Part shown: positions 16,343-25,147 of the stretch, in pieces | Position numbering within the stretch: the first letter of the stretch is position 1 | Layout: each line of letters begins with the position of its first letter | Notes under the pieces: generated by a model | Databases searched by the model: none | What the model saw: only the letters and a program-made list of their open reading frames with translations | What the model was told of the DNA's origin: nothing | DNA from: Deinococcus sp. | GTDB taxonomy: Bacteria; Deinococcota; Deinococci; Deinococcales; Deinococcaceae | NCBI RefSeq assembly: GCF_018260405.1 | Contig: NZ_JAGLBG010000029.1 | Coordinates: 1 to 29,262 of the forward strand | Length of the DNA: 29,262 nucleotides | Direction of reading: 5' to 3' | Translations under genes and position numbers: made by a program

Positions 16343-17083
16343 CTAACCACCGCTGAAAAACCGTGCCGTCTCACGGTGCAGCGTCTCTACGTGCTCCAGC
16401 GAGTCGAAGCTGTGCCCCGCTCCCGGAATAGCCATTACGTCGCAGTTCAGGGCGCGGCCATACTGCACGCCCCAGGCAGGCGGACAGGTCGTGTCGGCGT
16501 CGCCGTGAAAGACCTGGGCCACGCCGCCCCACGCCGCCGCCGCCTCGAGAGGGCGCAACTTGACCACTTCCTGCAAAAAGGCCCGGCCCAGCGGCCAGCC
16601 ACCGTCATCGGTAATGACCGGAGGCACAAATCCGCCGCGCAGGTAACGCAGCCACAGCTCTGGCAGGGCGGACGCCCACAGCGCCAGTCGGTGCGGCCTG
16701 AGCTGCGCCAGCGACAGGCAGGCGACCACCGCGCCCATGCCGTAGCCCAGCAGCATCACGCGCTCGGGGTCTATTCCCGGCTGGCGACGCAGATAGTCGG
16801 CGGCGGCCACGGCATCCTCGACCTCCCGGGAAACGGTCATCTCGGCAAAATCGCCCTGGCTTTCGCCACTGCCCCGGCAATCAAATCGCAGACTGGCTAT
16901 GCCCTGCCGGGCCAGCCGCCGCGACAGCAGCACGAAGCTGCGGTGATCTCCGGTACGGTTTCCGGTAAAGCCGTGGAGCATAAGCACGCTGGGCCAGCCC
17001 TGCTCAGGTGCATTGCCATCGGGGGTGTGCAGCATCCCGTACAGGCGCTGGTGTTCGACGCTGAACTGGGCAAACGTTTCCAT
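16343..17083 (-). CDS. Alpha/beta hydrolase-fold protein lacking the nucleophile serine
   Basis: The 246-residue protein has the fold of small dienelactone-hydrolase/acyl-peptidase-like enzymes: LMLHGFTGNRTGDH (34-47), RFDCRGSGESQGDF (66-79), Asp197 in HGDADTTCPP and His224 in GAGHSFDS. The nucleophile elbow reads GYGMG, with Gly115 where serine (GxSxG) is expected. The codon is GGC, one base from AGC. Fold, length and reading frame are intact. It is the second such loss among the four hydrolases of this window. The protein may be inactive as an esterase. It is leaderless (TATCCT, eight bases upstream) and stands alone. Confidence 0.82.
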   Translation of the reverse strand: METFAQFSVEHQRLYGMLHTPDGNAPEQGWPSVLMLHGFTGNRTGDHRSFVLLSRRLARQGIASLRFDCRGSGESQGDFAEMTVSREVEDAVAAADYLRRQPGIDPERVMLLGYGMGAVVACLSLAQLRPHRLALWASALPELWLRYLRGGFVPPVITDDGGWPLGRAFLQEVVKLRPLEAAAAWGGVAQVFHGDADTTCPPAWGVQYGRALNCDVMAIPGAGHSFDSLEHVETLHRETARFFSGG

Positions 17084-17091
17084 GTGCGGTC

Positions 17092-17097
17092 AGGATA
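17092..17097 (-). promoter_or_regulatory. -10 box (TATCCT) of the second serine-less hydrolase
   Basis: TATCCT on the minus strand is eight bases before ATG 17083. No Shine-Dalgarno sequence is seen. Confidence 0.5.
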
Positions 17098-17118
17098 GCG
17101 GGGCGACCAGCCGCAAAT

Positions 17119-17153
17119 GAGAGAAAGGCACCCAGACGCGTGGACTGGATGCC
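17119..17153 (-). terminator. Intrinsic terminator of the secreted repeat protein gene
   Basis: On the minus strand GGCATCCAG, a 9-base loop and CTGGGTGCC form a 9-bp stem with one wobble pair, followed by TTTCTCTC. It lies about 65 bases after the stop at 17217. Confidence 0.65.
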
Positions 17154-17216
17154 TGTTCCCTTTCCTGCTTTTGCCTGCTCTGATTCCTGTGCTGGTCGGA
17201 GGATCAGACTTAAGCT

Positions 17217-17969
17217 TCAGGGCTTACTGACGGTGCTCGGGCTGCTCTGACCGTTAGGGGTCAACTGACCGCTCGGTGCGCCATCACGCGGGCCGCCCCG
17301 CTGCCCACCCCGCTTATGGCCGCCGAAGCCAAGACCAAAGTTGGCGTCGGCCTGGGCCTGCTGCACCATCTGGGTGGCCTGGGCCTGCTGAACGCGCCCA
17401 GCCTTGACCTGCGCCGCGAGCCTGGTTTGCAGGGCGCTGACGGCTGCCACGTGAACGCTGGCCGTACTCACGCCTCTGGCCTGCGCGACCTGGGCGATGG
17501 TCTTGCCGCCCCGAAGCTCCTGCCTCAGCGCCGCTTCGCTCAGGCCAAGGCTCTTGGCGACCGCCGCAGCGATGGCGGCACGGGGGCCGCGCTGCCCCGT
17601 TCCGGGCTGGCCCAAGCCGCCCTGTTCAACTGCTCCGCGCCCACCAAAATCACCGTGGCTGCTGTGCCTACTGTGCCCGCCACGCCCACCATGTCCATCC
17701 AGTAGGAAAGGATTGTGCTGCAAATTGGTGCCCGACTGCTGGCGCGGCTGACTGCCCGTATTGCCGCTAGCCCGCTGTCCGGGTTGCGCTTGGCGGGTCT
17801 GTACCTGATGGGTTTGCGCCTGGCCGGGTTGAACAGGCTGCGCGCGCTCGGGGGTCTGGGGTGCCACGCTGCTAGCAAACACCAGTCCGGCGGTCATGGA
17901 CAACGAGGCGGCGAGGATCAGGGGCAGGCGGCCAAACTTTTTGATAGCAGTATTTTTAGGGTTACTCAT
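17217..17969 (-). CDS. Secreted His/Gly/Gln-rich protein of unknown function
   Basis: The 250-residue protein starts at ATG 17969, nine bases after AAGGAG. A signal peptide is clear: basic N-terminus KKFGR, core LPLILAASLSMTAGLVF, then ASS. A Gln/Pro-rich stretch with repeated QAQ/QTRQ units follows (about 38-75). Next is a Gly/His-rich stretch (HGGRGGHSRHSSHGDFGG). A helical domain (about 128-205, IAAAVAKSLGLSEAALRQEL...GKTIAQVAQARGV...) resembles short domains in secreted actinobacterial and Firmicute proteins. A Gly/Arg-rich, then Ser/Pro-rich tail ends it. The His-rich part might bind metal. No function is recognised. Confidence 0.75.
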   Translation of the reverse strand: MSNPKNTAIKKFGRLPLILAASLSMTAGLVFASSVAPQTPERAQPVQPGQAQTHQVQTRQAQPGQRASGNTGSQPRQQSGTNLQHNPFLLDGHGGRGGHSRHSSHGDFGGRGAVEQGGLGQPGTGQRGPRAAIAAAVAKSLGLSEAALRQELRGGKTIAQVAQARGVSTASVHVAAVSALQTRLAAQVKAGRVQQAQATQMVQQAQADANFGLGFGGHKRGGQRGGPRDGAPSGQLTPNGQSSPSTVSKP

Positions 17970-18069
17970 AAGCTCACTCTCCTTGAAGGTGCGCGGCGGG
18001 GGTTTCACTTCCGCTGACCAGGGGAGAATGCCGGAGACCGGTTAATGTGCGGCTAAAATAAAGTCCAAA

Positions 18070-18187
18070 CCGGACTGCCGTCTGTTCCGTTAACAATCCG
18101 CTAGGGCACCGGGTTGCCCACTCCACGCCCCACGCCGGAAATCCGGTTTGCTCGTGCTCGCTCTGCGGCGCAGCTCTTATACGGACT
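18070..18187 (+). repeat. Composite dispersed repeat, left module alone
   Basis: The copy runs from CCGGACTGCCGTCTGTTCCG through GCACCGGGTTGCCCACTCCA to GCTCTGCGGCGCAGC and TTATACGGACT. It matches the left part of 7065-7232 along its length. The hairpin module is missing. It fills the space between lutC and the secreted protein gene. Confidence 0.7.
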
Positions 18188-18225
18188 GCGCCCCACCTCT
18201 ACCCCTCTACCCCGAAGCGCTCAGT

Positions 18226-18900
18226 TCAGCCATCGACCACGATCACTTTCAGGTGGCGCGGCCCGTGAACGCCTTCTACACGCACCAGTTCGATGTCGCT
18301 GGTGGCACTGCCGCCCGAGAGCCACGTCAGCGGGCGGCCTGCGCGGACGCTCGGCGCGACCTGTTCGGTGCCCTCGCGCACGGTCTGGACGACTTGCCCG
18401 GCCCGAATGACGCAAATGTGGATATCGGGAATCAGGCTCAGGGCGCGGCGGCCCTGGTCGCCCTGGTGGTCAAGGATGATGGTTCCGGTTTCGCTGATGG
18501 CGACCGCGCACCCGGTAATGACAGCGGGAATACCGTCCAGCTGGGCGTGCGAGAGGAGCGGGGCGTCGCGCACCACGTCTATGCCAGCGGGCAGCCACGC
18601 GTCACTGAATTCGGCGGGCACCACCACGCGGCGCACCTCTCCTAGCGCGGCGCCAATGGCCCCCGGCACGTCCTGGGCGGCTACGCGGGTAAACGCGGCC
18701 CGGTAATCCAGTATTCGGTCTTCGAACTGCTCCACAATCTCTTCACGGCTCAGCGGCGCGGACTGCGGGTAAGCGGGCAACTCGGGCACTTCAGTGCCAG
18801 CGACGGCGCGGTTGATGCGGGTCAGCACTTCCAGGCGGGCCTCAGCGCTCCTGGCTATTTCAGCGCTCCTGGGGGCCTCAGATTTGGGTAACTGGCTCAT
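18226..18900 (-). CDS. lutC: Lactate utilisation protein LutC
   Basis: LutC is the LUD-domain partner in the LutABC complex that oxidises L-lactate to pyruvate. The 224-residue protein shows the LUD pattern: ISETGTIILDHQGDQGRRALSLIPDIHICVI in the middle and SGGSATSDIELVRVEGVHGPRHL near the C-terminus. ATG 18900 is chosen because GGAGAGG lies five to seven bases upstream; the open frame continues further back into lutB without a better start. It follows lutB by 20 bases and ends the operon. Confidence 0.92.
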   Translation of the reverse strand: MSQLPKSEAPRSAEIARSAEARLEVLTRINRAVAGTEVPELPAYPQSAPLSREEIVEQFEDRILDYRAAFTRVAAQDVPGAIGAALGEVRRVVVPAEFSDAWLPAGIDVVRDAPLLSHAQLDGIPAVITGCAVAISETGTIILDHQGDQGRRALSLIPDIHICVIRAGQVVQTVREGTEQVAPSVRAGRPLTWLSGGSATSDIELVRVEGVHGPRHLKVIVVDG

Positions 18901-18920
18901 GCGTCCTCTCCTTCCCCGGC

Positions 18921-20378
18921 CTACTGCACGGCCTGTGGCGGGGCGGCGTCCACTTCCGGTGTCTGGCCCTGCCCCCGCTGCCGCCACCATTCACGGAAAC
19001 TCTGCGGCGGGAAAGGGTTCAGGTCGCGCGACTGCGTCCAGCCGCCGAGCAGCCCCGGCAGCGCGGTAATTTTGCCGTTGTGCACCAGTGGCCCCTGCCC
19101 AAAACGGGCCAGTCTGACGGCCCCCTCAAAGCGCCAGCCCTCGCTCATGGCGAGCCGCATTCCGTGCATCGCCAGCGCTTCGAGGGTCGGCCCCTTGTGC
19201 TGGGCCGCCTCGCCGCGCAGGTAAATCAGCACCTGCGGAATGTTGATACGCACCGGGCAGGCGTCGAAACACGCCCCACACAGGCTGGAGGCGCCAGGCA
19301 GCGTGTTGGCATTCTGGTCGTGCATCCCCAGCAGCTGCGGCGTCAGAATCGCGCCGATGGGGCCAGGATATACGCTGCCGTAGGCGTGGCCGCCCGCCCG
19401 CTCGTACACCGGACACACGTTCAGGCAGGCCGAACAGCGGATACAGCGCAGCGTCTGACGCCCGAAATCGTCAGCCAGCACGTCGGTTCGGCCATTGTCG
19501 AGCAAAATCAAATGGAATTCCTGCGGGCCGTCGCCGGGCGTCACGCCGCTCCAGAACGAGGTGTAAGGATTCATGCGCTCGGCGGTGGAACTGCGCGGCA
19601 ACAGTTCCATGAACACGCTGATGTCCTCGAACCTGTCGAGCACCTTCTCGATGCCCATGATGCTCACCAGCACCTCTGGCAGCGTCAGGCACATGCGCCC
19701 GTTGCCCTCGGACTCGACCACGCACACCGTTCCCGTTTTGGCAATCGCAAAATTACCGCCCGACACGGCCATCTTGGTCGTCAAAAACTTGTGGCGCAGA
19801 TACCGCCGCGCCGCGCCCGCGAGTTCGGCGGGATCGTCGCTGAGGTGGCCCTCGCCCGGCAGTTCGGCATTGAACAGTGCCTGAATCTCGGCGCGGTTGC
19901 GGTGAATCGCAGGCACCAGAATATGACTGGGCGTGTCATTAGACAGTTGCACGATCAGTTCGGCCAGATCGGTCTCGATGGCGTGGACGCCGTGAGCGTC
20001 AAGCGCCTTATTCAGTTCAATTTCATCACTGGTGATGCTCTTGACCTTAATGAGTTCTTGCACCTGATGCGCCAGGGCAATTCGCGTAACGATTTCGCGT
20101 GCCTCTGCGGCGTCTCTGGCCCAGTGAACCTGCCCACCACGGGCTTTTACACTGGCTTCCAGCGTCAGCAGGCGGTTACTCAGGTCGGCCAGCGAGGCGT
20201 CTTTGGTCGCTTCGCCCAACTGCCGTAACTCTTCCCAGTGGGGCAACTCCTGGGTCGCCCGCAGGCGCTTTTCGCGGATGGTGTGCGTCACCTTACGCAG
20301 GTTGGCCCGCAGCTGCGGCTGGTTGACCTGCTCGCGGGCCGCCTCTGGAAAGGGCTGGGCCGGATGCAGGCCGCTCAC
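18921..20378 (-). CDS. lutB: Lactate utilisation iron-sulfur protein LutB
   Basis: LutB carries the LUD domain and iron-sulfur clusters of the lactate-oxidising complex. The 485-residue protein has the LUD part (about 70-300, with AVSGGNFAIAKTGTVCVVE). Two ferredoxin-type cysteine sets follow: Cys312, 315, 318 and 322 in CIRCSACLNVCP, and Cys367, 370 and 374 in CGACFDACP. The C-terminal DUF3390-like tail contains LVHNGKITALPG. The start is GTG 20378, overlapping the lutA stop as GTGA, so translation is coupled; a much longer open frame upstream is an out-of-frame shadow of lutA. Confidence 0.94.
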   Translation of the reverse strand: MSGLHPAQPFPEAAREQVNQPQLRANLRKVTHTIREKRLRATQELPHWEELRQLGEATKDASLADLSNRLLTLEASVKARGGQVHWARDAAEAREIVTRIALAHQVQELIKVKSITSDEIELNKALDAHGVHAIETDLAELIVQLSNDTPSHILVPAIHRNRAEIQALFNAELPGEGHLSDDPAELAGAARRYLRHKFLTTKMAVSGGNFAIAKTGTVCVVESEGNGRMCLTLPEVLVSIMGIEKVLDRFEDISVFMELLPRSSTAERMNPYTSFWSGVTPGDGPQEFHLILLDNGRTDVLADDFGRQTLRCIRCSACLNVCPVYERAGGHAYGSVYPGPIGAILTPQLLGMHDQNANTLPGASSLCGACFDACPVRINIPQVLIYLRGEAAQHKGPTLEALAMHGMRLAMSEGWRFEGAVRLARFGQGPLVHNGKITALPGLLGGWTQSRDLNPFPPQSFREWWRQRGQGQTPEVDAAPPQAVQ

Positions 20379-21118
20379 GCGAAGACCTCGCCCTCGGTGC
20401 TGGCCAGAATCCCGGCGAGGTGGATGGTGCGTGCGCCGCTGCGTAGCCGGTGTAGGCCGCCGCCGATGTGCATCAGACACGAATTGTCGCCCGCCGTACA
20501 CGCTTCTGCGCCCGTTTCGAGAATGTGGCGGGTCTTGTCGGCCAGCATTGCGGCGCTCACATCTGGATTCTTGACGCTGAAAGTGCCGCCGAAGCCACAG
20601 CATTCGTCCGCGCCTGCCAGCTCCAGCAGGGTCATCCCGCGCACCTGTTGCAGCAGCTTCAGCGGCGCGTCGCCCACCCGCAGCATCCGCATGGCGTGGC
20701 AGGTCGGGTGGTAGGTGACCTTGTGCGGGTAGTACGCGCCGACATCCGTTACTCTCAGTTTGCCCACCAGAAATTCGCTTAGTTCGTACAGCCGGGGGGC
20801 CAGCGCCTGCACTTCGCGGCGCAGCTCGTTGTCGCCTTCCCAGTGGGCGGCTTCAGGAGCCAGTTCACGGATCATGGCGACGCACGAGCCGCTGGGGGCC
20901 ACGATCACTTCGGCGTCCCGGAAGTCATTCACGAACTTGCGTACCAGGTGCAGGGCGTCACTCCGGTAGCCGGTGTTCAGGTGCATCTGGCCGCAGCAGG
21001 TCTGCCTCATGTTGAAGTTAACGGTGTGGCCCAGACGCTCCAGCAGCCGCACGGTGGCCTGCCCGGTGCGCGGGAACATGGCGTCGTTGATACACGTCAG
21101 AAACAGGTCTACTTTCAT
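20375..21118 (-). CDS. lutA: Lactate utilisation protein LutA
   Basis: LutA is the CCG-domain subunit, related to glycolate oxidase GlcF and heterodisulfide reductase HdrB. The 247-residue protein has both cysteine motifs: QTCCGQMHLNTGY in the first half, and ECCGFGGTFSVKNPDVS in the second with YHPTCHAMRM before it. ATG 21118 follows AAGGA by seven bases; ATG 21124, two codons upstream, is an alternative. It opens the lutABC operon. The 198-base space before it shows no clear promoter or operator to me. Confidence 0.94.
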   Translation of the reverse strand: MKVDLFLTCINDAMFPRTGQATVRLLERLGHTVNFNMRQTCCGQMHLNTGYRSDALHLVRKFVNDFRDAEVIVAPSGSCVAMIRELAPEAAHWEGDNELRREVQALAPRLYELSEFLVGKLRVTDVGAYYPHKVTYHPTCHAMRMLRVGDAPLKLLQQVRGMTLLELAGADECCGFGGTFSVKNPDVSAAMLADKTRHILETGAEACTAGDNSCLMHIGGGLHRLRSGARTIHLAGILASTEGEVFA

Positions 21119-21316
21119 GAGCATTCCTTTGATGGGCACTCTTACGAAGGACACAGCGAGGACGGTCTAGGTCTAACGGCAGGCGCTGCCAGCAACAGAC
21201 TCGTGCATGTGCCGATAAAAAATAACGGCGGGGACAGCAGAACAGACCAGCAGCCGCTTTGTCCTGTCTCTGTCCACGGAGGCCGCGCCATTGAAGGGGC
21301 GGGCCCCTCCCTTAGC

Positions 21317-23467
21317 TCAGGCCACCGCCTGACGCTGGCGGAGCAGGGACAGCACTTCCCGGGCACTGGTCAGAATAGGCGTGCCCGGCCCAAAAATCCC
21401 CGCCGCGCCCGCCTCACGCAGCGCCGCGTAGTCCTGCTGGGGAATCACCCCCCCCACAATCACCAGAATGTCGCCCGCGCCCTGCGCCCGTAGCGCCGCG
21501 ATCAGCTGGGGCACCAGCGTCTTGTGGCCCGCAGCCTGGCTGGAGACGCCGACCACGTGTACGTCGTTTTCGACAGCCTGCCGCGCGGCCTCCTCGGGGG
21601 TCTGGAACAGCGGGCCAACGTCGATATCAAAGCCCAGGTCGGCAAAGCCGGTGGCGATCACTTTGGCTCCCCGGTCGTGCCCGTCTTGGCCCATCTTGAC
21701 CACCAGCATGCGCGGGCGGCGGCCTTCCTCGGCGGCAAAGGCTTCGATCTCATGCTTGAGCGCCTCGAAGCCTTGGTCGCCTTCGTACCCAGCAGCGTAC
21801 ACGCCCGACAGCGTGCGAATCTCGGCGGAGTGGCGGCCCCACACCCTTTCGAGCGCGTCGCTGACCTCACCGAGGGTGCAGCGCACCTGCATGGCTTCCA
21901 CGCTGAGGGCCAGCAGGTTGCCAGTGCCGTCGCGGGCAGCCTGCTCCAGCGCCTCCAGCGCAGCCTTGACTGACGCACCGTCGCGCTCTGCCTTGATCTT
22001 GTTCAGGCGGACGATCTGCGACTCGCGCACGGCAGCGTTGTCGATATCCAGCACGTCGATGGGCGTTTCGGTGGTCGGGCGGTACTTGTTGACGCCTACG
22101 ATCACGTCTTCGCCCCGGTCAATGCGGGCCTGTTTGCGGGCCGCCGATTCCTCGATTCTCAGTTTGGGCACGCCGGATTCGATGGCTTTAGCCATGCCGC
22201 CAAGTTCTTCGACCTCGCGCAGCAGTTCACGGGCCTTGTCGGCCAGTTCGGCGGTCAGGCTTTCCATCATGTAACTGCCGCCCCAGGGGTCGATAACGCT
22301 GGTGATGGCCGTCTCTTCCTGAATAACCAGCTGGGTATTGCGGGCAATCCGGGCGCTAAAGTCGGTGGGCAGGCCGATGGCCTCGTCAAAGGCGTTGGTG
22401 TGCAGGCTCTGGGTACCGCCGAATACCGCCGCCAGCGCCTCGACGGTTGTGCGAACCACGTTGTTGTAGGCGTCTTGCTCGGTCAGCGACCACCCGGAGG
22501 TCTGACAGTGGGTTCTGAGCGCCTTACTCATAGGCTTCTTGGGGCTGAATTCCTCGACGATCTCACTCCAGAGCAGGCGGGCCGCCCGCAGCTTGGCGAT
22601 TTCGGTGTAAAAATTCATGCCGATCCCGAAGAAAAAGCTGAGTCGCCCGGCAAAATCGTCGATGCCCAGGCCCTTGCTCAGGGCTGCCTTGATGTATTCT
22701 TTGCCGTCGGCCAGCGTGTAGGCCAGTTCCAGCGCGGCGTTGGCCCCAGCCTCCTGAATGTGATAACCGGAAATGGAAATGGAGTTGAAGCGCGGCATGT
22801 TCTTCGAGGTGTACTCGATAATGTCCGCGATAATCCGCATAGACGGTTCAGGCGGATAAATGTAGGTGTTGCGTACCATGAACTCTTTGAGAATGTCGTT
22901 CTGGATGGTGCCCGACAGCTCCTCTAATTTTGCGCCCTGCTCCAGCCCCGCCACGATGTACCCCGCCAGAATCGGCAGCACCGCCCCGTTCATGGTCATG
23001 GACACCGACATTTCGGACAGCGGAATGCCGTCGAACAGCAGTTTCATGTCCTCGACGCTGTCGATTGCCACGCCCGCCTTGCCCACATCACCCACCACGC
23101 GCGGGTGGTCGGAGTCGTAGCCCCGGTGGGTGGCGAGGTCGAAGGCCACCGAGAGGCCCTTTTGCCCGCCTTGCAGGTTGCGGCGGTAAAAGGCGTTCGA
23201 TTCCTCGGCGGTGGAAAACCCGGCGTACTGCCGAATCGTCCAGGGCCGGGCCGCGTACATGGTGGCGCGTGGCCCCCGGGTAAAGGGTGCGAGGCCGGGC
23301 AGGGTATCCGCCGCGCCGTCAGCAGGCAGATCGTCTCGGGTGTACAGCGCCTTCAGGGTAATTCCCTCGGCAGTGATGTGATTTAGGCTCTCTGGATCGC
23401 CACCTTTCAGGTCTTTGGTAGCCAGCGCTTTCCAGGCACTCAGATCAGGACGGGAAAGATCAGTCAT
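21317..23467 (-). CDS. mutB: Methylmalonyl-CoA mutase, single-chain form
   Basis: The enzyme interconverts methylmalonyl-CoA and succinyl-CoA with adenosylcobalamin. The 716-residue chain holds the substrate barrel (about 1-560, with PWTIRQYAGFSTAEESNAFYR and GLSVAFDLATHRGYDSDHP) and a C-terminal B12 domain with DGHDRGAKVI (about 590), where His ligates cobalt. It has the length of the large catalytic subunit (MutB-like or ScpA-like). No small subunit or MeaB chaperone gene lies beside it. The start at ATG 23467 follows GGAGG by seven bases. It lies upstream of lutABC on the same strand, but a 198-base gap separates them. Confidence 0.95.
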   Translation of the reverse strand: MTDLSRPDLSAWKALATKDLKGGDPESLNHITAEGITLKALYTRDDLPADGAADTLPGLAPFTRGPRATMYAARPWTIRQYAGFSTAEESNAFYRRNLQGGQKGLSVAFDLATHRGYDSDHPRVVGDVGKAGVAIDSVEDMKLLFDGIPLSEMSVSMTMNGAVLPILAGYIVAGLEQGAKLEELSGTIQNDILKEFMVRNTYIYPPEPSMRIIADIIEYTSKNMPRFNSISISGYHIQEAGANAALELAYTLADGKEYIKAALSKGLGIDDFAGRLSFFFGIGMNFYTEIAKLRAARLLWSEIVEEFSPKKPMSKALRTHCQTSGWSLTEQDAYNNVVRTTVEALAAVFGGTQSLHTNAFDEAIGLPTDFSARIARNTQLVIQEETAITSVIDPWGGSYMMESLTAELADKARELLREVEELGGMAKAIESGVPKLRIEESAARKQARIDRGEDVIVGVNKYRPTTETPIDVLDIDNAAVRESQIVRLNKIKAERDGASVKAALEALEQAARDGTGNLLALSVEAMQVRCTLGEVSDALERVWGRHSAEIRTLSGVYAAGYEGDQGFEALKHEIEAFAAEEGRRPRMLVVKMGQDGHDRGAKVIATGFADLGFDIDVGPLFQTPEEAARQAVENDVHVVGVSSQAAGHKTLVPQLIAALRAQGAGDILVIVGGVIPQQDYAALREAGAAGIFGPGTPILTSAREVLSLLRQRQAVA

Positions 23468-23710
23468 GGTTTTGCCTCCGTATGCGCCTATTTTGACACC
23501 AAAACGGAGGGAGGGAGACCCGCAGTGTTTAGCCCCTGTGGAAAGAGGCGACCAGCGCGGCCAGGACTGGACTAAACTCCTCACCCTGGGCGGTAGCTGG
23601 CACCCGGCGCCCGCTTCAGTCTCCCAACTCGCTTTCCCCTGGCCTCATGACTGTAGGGGCGGGTATGCCGGGGGTATGCCTATGCCGGGCCAGGGCCGAC
23701 CTGCACTTGC

Positions 23711-23716
23711 TACACT
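23711..23716 (+). promoter_or_regulatory. -10 box (TACACT) of rpe-comB
   Basis: TACACT lies seven bases before GTG 23724. It sets a leaderless GTG start and shows that the long upstream open frame is not part of the gene. The DNA before it repeats GGTATGCC. Confidence 0.6.
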
Positions 23717-23723
23717 CTTCGCC

Positions 23724-24398
23724 GTGACCACAGTCAAGCCAGTCAAACTCGCCCCCAGTCTCCTGTCGTGTGACTTTACCCGTCTAGGCGAAGAACTCTG
23801 CGCCATCAGCGCGGCGGACTGGGCGCATGTGGACGTGATGGACGGCCAGTTCGTGCCCAATATCAGCTTCGGGATGCCGATTCTGGCCGCGGCCCGCCGG
23901 GCGAGTGAGCTGTATATGGACGTTCACCTGATGATTGAGCAGCCTGAACGCTACCTCAAAGACTTTGCGCAGGCCGGAGCCGACGGCCTGACGGTGCAGG
24001 TCGAGAGTACCCGGCATATTCACCGCGCCGTACAACAGATCAAGGAACTGGGCAAGCGGGCGGGCGTGACCCTGAACCCCGGCACGCCTCTGGAAGCCAT
24101 CCGGCCCGTGCTGGCCGACGTAGACCTGGTACTGGTCATGAGCGTGAACCCCGGCTTCGGCGGTCAGAAATTTATTCCGGGCAGCCTGGAACGCATCCGC
24201 ACAGTGCGCCGCTGGCTCGACGAGATCGGCAGCGACGCTGATCTGGAAGTCGATGGCGGCGTGACCCCCGAGAATGCCCGCAGCGTGGCCGAGGCGGGCG
24301 CGAATGTGCTGGTCGCGGGCAGCGCGGTGTACGGCCAGGACGGGGCCGAGGCGGGCTTAAAGCGCCTGCGTGACGCTCTGGCCGGGGCGGGCGCATGA
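23724..24398 (+). CDS. rpe: Ribulose-phosphate 3-epimerase
   Basis: Rpe interconverts ribulose-5-phosphate and xylulose-5-phosphate in the pentose phosphate pathway. The 224-residue TIM-barrel protein has LAPSLLSCDFTRLGEE (9-24), the HVDVMDGQFVPNISFG signature with its metal-binding His and Asp, MDVHLMIEQPE, VMSVNPGFGGQKF, and LEVDGGV with the second Asp. The length is normal. The start is GTG, leaderless. Its stop overlaps the comB start as ATGA. Confidence 0.96.
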   Translation: MTTVKPVKLAPSLLSCDFTRLGEELCAISAADWAHVDVMDGQFVPNISFGMPILAAARRASELYMDVHLMIEQPERYLKDFAQAGADGLTVQVESTRHIHRAVQQIKELGKRAGVTLNPGTPLEAIRPVLADVDLVLVMSVNPGFGGQKFIPGSLERIRTVRRWLDEIGSDADLEVDGGVTPENARSVAEAGANVLVAGSAVYGQDGAEAGLKRLRDALAGAGA

Positions 24399-25111
24399 GA
24401 CTGCGCGTCGATCTGCTGCCACACGGTCACTACGCCGACGTGGTGGTGGTCATCGACACGTTGCGGGCTACCACCACCGCCGTGACCTATCTGGAACGCG
24501 GCGCGGACGCCCTGCTGCTGACCCGTACCCCCGACGTTGCTCTGAGGCTGCGCGGCGAGGGCTTTTTGCTGGGCGGCGAGCGCGGCGGCCTGCCGATTCC
24601 GGGCTTCGACTTCGGCAACAGCCCCGTCGAGGCCAGTGGGCAAAACTTTACGGGCAAGACGGTGGTTATGAACACCACCAACGGCACCGGGGCCGCGCAC
24701 ACCGCCGCGCAGACGGGTAAGCATGTCTTTCTGGCCTCGCTGACCAACGCGCACGCCGCCGCCCGCCGCGCCAAAGCCCAGGCCACCGAGGAAGTGGCTA
24801 TCGTGTGCGCCGGAACCGACGAACATGTGGGCCTGGAAGACGTGTACACCGCTGGCGTGCTGGCCGAGTACCTGCTGTCGCTGGGCGAATTTACCATCGA
24901 CGACGGTGCCCGCATCGCCCTAACCGTCCGGCGGGGCAGTGGCAACCCTCTGGAGGCCCTCAGCAGCAGTGTGCACGGGGCACGCCTGAACAATCTGGGC
25001 CTGGGCGACGACGTGCGCTACGCCGCCGAACTGAGCACAAGTACGGTGGTGCCCACGCTGGTGGAGGGCGAGGACGTTCCGGAAGGCGCCCTGAGGTTTG
25101 TGGCGGGGTAG
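24395..25111 (+). CDS. comB: 2-phosphosulfolactate phosphatase family protein
   Basis: ComB removes phosphate from 2-phosphosulfolactate, a step of coenzyme M synthesis in methanogens; bacterial homologues are common and their substrate is often unproven. The 238-residue protein has VVVVIDTLRATTTAV near the N-terminus, LGGERGGLPIPGFDFGNSP, TTNGTGA, and IVCAGTDEHVGLEDVYTAG, all typical of the family. It overlaps rpe by four bases and shares its promoter. No other sulfolactate or coenzyme M gene is nearby. The family is sure; the substrate here is not. Confidence 0.88.
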   Translation: MRLRVDLLPHGHYADVVVVIDTLRATTTAVTYLERGADALLLTRTPDVALRLRGEGFLLGGERGGLPIPGFDFGNSPVEASGQNFTGKTVVMNTTNGTGAAHTAAQTGKHVFLASLTNAHAAARRAKAQATEEVAIVCAGTDEHVGLEDVYTAGVLAEYLLSLGEFTIDDGARIALTVRRGSGNPLEALSSSVHGARLNNLGLGDDVRYAAELSTSTVVPTLVEGEDVPEGALRFVAG

Positions 25112-25135
25112 GGCTTACCCAGAGTAACTTGGGGG

Positions 25136-25141
25136 TAACTT
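25136..25141 (+). promoter_or_regulatory. -10 box (TAACTT) of the secreted unknown
   Basis: TAACTT is six bases before ATG 25148. GTAACTTGGG occurs twice in tandem here (from 25125 and 25135), so an older box lies 10 bases upstream. Confidence 0.5.
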
Positions 25142-25147
25142 GGGGCC

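Noticed and set aside
19080..20228. Open frame of 382 codons on the plus strand
   Set aside because: It is antisense to lutB, whose cysteine motifs are unmistakable.
20379..20603. N-terminal extension of lutB
   Set aside because: This part is an out-of-frame reading of lutA; the GTG at 20378 overlapping the lutA stop is the natural start.
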